Shown one piece after another: positions 8,071 through 10,488 of a stretch of 10,488 nucleotides of DNA. Within the stretch, counting starts at the first letter, position 1; each line of letters begins with the position of its first letter. The stretch covers positions 1 through 10,488 of the forward strand of contig JAADDT010000055.1 of the NCBI GenBank assembly GCA_013153765.1, in the 5' to 3' direction. This DNA comes from Aquificota bacterium (GTDB taxonomy: Bacteria > Aquificota > Aquificia > Aquificales > Hydrogenothermaceae). The position numbers and the translations under genes are program-made. A model generated the notes under the pieces. It saw nothing but the letters and a program-made list of their open reading frames with translations, had not been told where the DNA came from and did no database searches.

Positions 8071-8463
8071 ATGGCTAAAAAAAGGAAAAGATCGTCAAAA
8101 AAGGTTAAAAGAACCGTACCTTACGGTATTGCCCATATACAGGCTACATTCAACAACACCATCGTAACCATAACGGACAAGGAAGGGAACGTCCTTTGCT
8201 GGGCTTCTGGCGGTACTGAAGGCTTTAAGGGAACGAGGAAGTCCACACCTTACGCCGCCCAGAAAGCGGCTGAAAAAGCGGCAAAAAGGGCTATGGACGA
8301 GTTTGGAATGAAAGACATAGAAGTATGGGTTAAAGGACCGGGGGCAGGCAGGGAATCTGCCATAAGAACTTTACAGGCGGCCGGTCTTAACATAAAGGTG
8401 ATAAAAGACGTAACACCTATACCGCACAACGGTTGTCGTCCACCAAGTAAAAGGAGGGTGTAA
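8071..8463 (+). CDS. rpsK: 30S ribosomal protein S11
   Basis: S11 is part of the 30S platform near the mRNA exit and E site. The 130-residue product has a basic N-terminus, [18 protein letters not shown] (19-36), [34 protein letters not shown], and the invariant end [12 protein letters not shown] (119-130). The full anti-16S match AAGGAGGT at 8060-8067 lies only three bases before the ATG, a tight spacing. It follows rpsM by 14 bases and precedes rpsD by three. Confidence 0.98.
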   Translation: MAKKRKRSSKKVKRTVPYGIAHIQATFNNTIVTITDKEGNVLCWASGGTEGFKGTRKSTPYAAQKAAEKAAKRAMDEFGMKDIEVWVKGPGAGRESAIRTLQAAGLNIKVIKDVTPIPHNGCRPPSKRRV

Positions 8464-8466
8464 TTT

Positions 8467-9096
8467 ATGGGTAGATATTTAGGACCTTTAACGAAGGTTA
8501 GCAGAAGGCTTGGAGTTTTTGTAGGCGGAAACCTGAAATCCTTTCAAAATAGAAACTTCCCTCCGGGACAGCACGGAAGGACACAGGGAAGAAAAGTAAA
8601 GCTGTCCGACTACGCAGTCCGTCTTCAGGAGAAGCAGAAGCTCAGATACCTTTACGGAGGCTTGAGGGAAAAGCAGTTCAAAAAGTACTTTGACGAAGCG
8701 GCAAGGACAGCCGGTATCAAAGGAGGGAACACAGGTCAGATATTCCTCCAGCTCCTTGAGAGAAGGCTGGACAACGTGGTTTACAGGCTTGGATTTGCAA
8801 AAACCAGAAGGCAGGCAAGACAGCTGGTAAGACACGGACACTTCCTTGTTAACGGGAAGAAGGTTGATATTCCTTCCTACCGTGTAAAGCCGGGAGACAT
8901 TATTGAGCTGAGGGAAAAAAGCAAAAAATCACCCCTGTTTAAGGAAAACATAGAAAGCAGGGACCCACGTTCCATTCCTAACTGGCTTGAGCTGGACAGG
9001 GAAAACATGAGAGGTAAAGTGCTGGAAATACCGCAGGAGATAGAGCTTGAAATCCCTGTAAACGTCCAGCTGATTATTGAGTACTACTCAATGTAA
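8467..9096 (+). CDS. rpsD: 30S ribosomal protein S4, zinc-free type
   Basis: S4 is one of the two proteins that nucleate 30S assembly and helps hold fidelity at the S4-S5 interface. The 209-residue protein begins [17 protein letters not shown] and has PPGQHG (32-37). It then has [18 protein letters not shown] and the S4 RNA-binding domain [20 protein letters not shown] (98-117), and ends LIIEYYSM. It has no cysteine at all, so the N-terminal zinc-finger form is excluded. AAGGAGG at 8451-8457 is inside the end of rpsK. The stop TAA is followed by a second in-frame TAA. Its place between rpsK and rpoA matches proteobacteria rather than Bacillus, where rpsD lies elsewhere. Confidence 0.98.
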   Translation: MGRYLGPLTKVSRRLGVFVGGNLKSFQNRNFPPGQHGRTQGRKVKLSDYAVRLQEKQKLRYLYGGLREKQFKKYFDEAARTAGIKGGNTGQIFLQLLERRLDNVVYRLGFAKTRRQARQLVRHGHFLVNGKKVDIPSYRVKPGDIIELREKSKKSPLFKENIESRDPRSIPNWLELDRENMRGKVLEIPQEIELEIPVNVQLIIEYYSM

Positions 9097-9134
9097 TAAA
9101 GCGGGAAACAATCCCAACGGAGGTAAAGAAACCT

Positions 9135-10109
9135 ATGCCTTTTTTAGAATTTATTAAACCAAATAAAATTTACTGGGACGAAGCTACAAAAACGGAAAAC
9201 TACGGAAAGCTTTACGTAGAGCCACTTGAAAGGGGCTACGGCATAACGCTGGGCAACGCTTTAAGGAGAGTTCTACTTTCCTCTCTGGAAAGTGGAGCCA
9301 TAACAGCAGTTAAGATACAAGGTGTGTCCCACGAGTTTACGACCATAGAGGGAGTTATAGAGGACGTTGCGGAAATAATCCTGAACCTGAAACAGGTAAA
9401 ATTCAGAATGGACGAAAACCTTGACAGCGACATTGCCATACTGGAGTTTAAAGGTCCCGGTGAGATTAAAGCGGGAGACATAAAAGTATCCTCCGGAATA
9501 AAAATAGTTGACCCTGAAGTCCACATAGCCACCGTTGAGGACGACGTGGAAGTAAAGATGGAGCTGAAAATAGAAAAAGGTCGCGGATACGTTATGGTTG
9601 AGGAAATGGAGCCTCCTACGGAAATAGGCTGGATACCGATAGACACCGCCTTTTCTCCTGTTAAGAAATGCACCTTCAAGGTTGAACCAACGAGAGTTGG
9701 GGACAAAACAAACTACGACAAGCTTATACTTGAGTTTTATACAGACGGCTCTATGACGCCGGAAGAGGCACTTACAAAGGCAACAAACATACTGATAGAG
9801 CATTTCCAGCTTCTTCTGAACCCGACGGTGAAGAAGGTTGAGGTTGTGAAAAAAGCTGAGCCTGAAAGCATCGCCGAAAAGATAGAAGCTGACAAACTGT
9901 CTTTAGCCATAGAGGAGCTTGAAATATCTTCAAGGGCTACAAACACGCTGAAAAAACTGGGAATAAACACGATAGGCGATCTGGTAAAAATGACGGAAGA
10001 AGACCTGAAAGAGGCAAAAAGCATAGGAAGGAAAGCACTGAAGGAAATAAAAGAAGCACTTGCCGAGCACGGTCTTGAACTTGCACCTTCAACAACAAAA
10101 AAAGAGTAA
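9135..10109 (+). CDS. rpoA: DNA-directed RNA polymerase alpha subunit
   Basis: Alpha dimers start polymerase assembly, and the C-terminal domain contacts promoter DNA and activators. The 324-residue product has the N-terminal domain with LERGYGITLGNALRRVLLSS (31-50) and GVIEDVAEIILNLK (73-86), and ends its dimer region with EHFQLLLNP (222-230). A charged linker (about 231-255) follows, then the C-terminal helix-hairpin-helix domain (about 257-316). Arg267 and Asn270, equivalent to E. coli Arg265 and Asn268 that touch UP-element DNA, are present, as is GINTIGDL. The start is set by CGGAGGT at 9118-9124. A 38-base gap separates it from rpsD. Confidence 0.98.
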   Translation: MPFLEFIKPNKIYWDEATKTENYGKLYVEPLERGYGITLGNALRRVLLSSLESGAITAVKIQGVSHEFTTIEGVIEDVAEIILNLKQVKFRMDENLDSDIAILEFKGPGEIKAGDIKVSSGIKIVDPEVHIATVEDDVEVKMELKIEKGRGYVMVEEMEPPTEIGWIPIDTAFSPVKKCTFKVEPTRVGDKTNYDKLILEFYTDGSMTPEEALTKATNILIEHFQLLLNPTVKKVEVVKKAEPESIAEKIEADKLSLAIEELEISSRATNTLKKLGINTIGDLVKMTEEDLKEAKSIGRKALKEIKEALAEHGLELAPSTTKKE

Positions 10110-10124
10110 GAGAGGTAAGAATAG

Positions 10125-10488
10125 ATGAGACACAGGGTAAAAACAAAAAGCTTCCACAGACCTAAAGAACACAGGGAAGCGATGTTCGTAAACCTTGCAA
10201 TAGAGCTTATAAAACACGGAAGGATAGAAACAACCCTGCCAAAGGCAAAGGCTTTACAGCCTTTCATTGAAAAACTCACCACAATGGCAAAAAAAGAAAC
10301 CATTGCGGCAAGAAGACTGCTTAATGCAAGGCTTAGGAACAATACGGAGGCGGCAACAAAGCTGTTTAAAGAAATAGCCCCCCTTATGAAGGAAAGGAAC
10401 GGCGGATATACCAGAATATACAAGCTTGACAAAAGGAGAAGGGGCGACGATGCCCAGATGGCAATAATTGAGTTTGTTGCCCATCCGG
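10125..10488 (+). CDS. rplQ: 50S ribosomal protein L17, cut by window end
   Basis: L17 lies at the base of the large subunit by the tunnel exit. The frame is open for 121 codons to the window edge, starting MRHRVKTKSFHRPKEHREAM. An LAIELIKHGRIETTLPKAKA segment and the C-terminal GGYTRIYKLDKRRRGDDAQM region follow, as in the family. The usual length is about 116-130, so only the last residues are missing. AGAGGT at 10111-10116 lies eight bases before the ATG. It is usually the last gene of the alpha operon; the terminator would lie beyond the window. Confidence 0.96.
   Translation, partial: MRHRVKTKSFHRPKEHREAMFVNLAIELIKHGRIETTLPKAKALQPFIEKLTTMAKKETIAARRLLNARLRNNTEAATKLFKEIAPLMKERNGGYTRIYKLDKRRRGDDAQMAIIEFVAHP

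Noticed and set aside
9103..9115. Small hairpin between rpsD and rpoA (GGGA/TCCC with five-base loop)
   Set aside because: Four base pairs are too few to be stable, especially in a likely thermophile, and it does not cover the rpoA binding site.
9737..10432. 231-codon antisense open frame opposite rpoA and rplQ
   Set aside because: It is the complement of two certain genes. Its serine- and phenylalanine-rich product is what the reverse strand of lysine/glutamate-rich genes gives, and no binding site precedes it.

Overview
The window is a near-continuous run of translation genes on the + strand: the tail of an S10-type cluster followed by the full spc and alpha ribosomal-protein clusters. Nineteen complete genes are present, plus the 3' end of rpmC and all but the last codons of rplQ. 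The order is rpmC'-rpsQ / rplN-rplX-rplE-rpsN-rpsH-rplF-rplR-rpsE-rpmD-rplO-secY-adk-map-infA-rpmJ-rpsM-rpsK-rpsD-rpoA-rplQ'. All genes face the same way. Most gaps are under 40 bases, two junctions share one base (TAATG), and almost every gene has a clear purine-rich ribosome binding site.

The organism is a bacterium, shown by bacterial-type proteins throughout (alpha subunit with a C-terminal domain, IF-1, L36, L17, Shine-Dalgarno sites). Arginine is written almost entirely with AGA/AGG, isoleucine often with ATA, and the coding strand is purine-rich, a pattern common in thermophiles. With the look of S4, IF-1 and RpoA this suggests a thermophile of the Aquificota type. That placement is an inference from memory, not a search result. 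GC is roughly 40% (sampled lines ranged from about 33 to 58%).

Layout: positions 1-354 close the S10-type cluster. The 87-base gap at 355-441 is the largest non-coding stretch and holds a good sigma70-like promoter and a 10-bp GC-rich hairpin, so a second transcript probably starts there at rplN, the same boundary as in E. coli. Positions 442-4589 encode large- and small-subunit proteins that bind early or centrally in assembly. Positions 4618-7311 encode the SecY channel, adenylate kinase and methionine aminopeptidase. Positions 7320-10488 encode IF-1, L36, S13, S11, S4, RNA polymerase alpha and L17. No stretch of 300 bases or more lacks a gene.

Together the genes supply ribosome parts, an initiation factor, the polymerase assembly subunit, the membrane insertion channel, N-terminal methionine removal and adenylate balance. 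I found no undescribed system, mobile element, CRISPR array, tRNA or rRNA. The items worth a second look are regulatory: the rplN leader with two mutually exclusive pairings, a possible near-leaderless start for map, and the TTG start with a weak binding site at secY.
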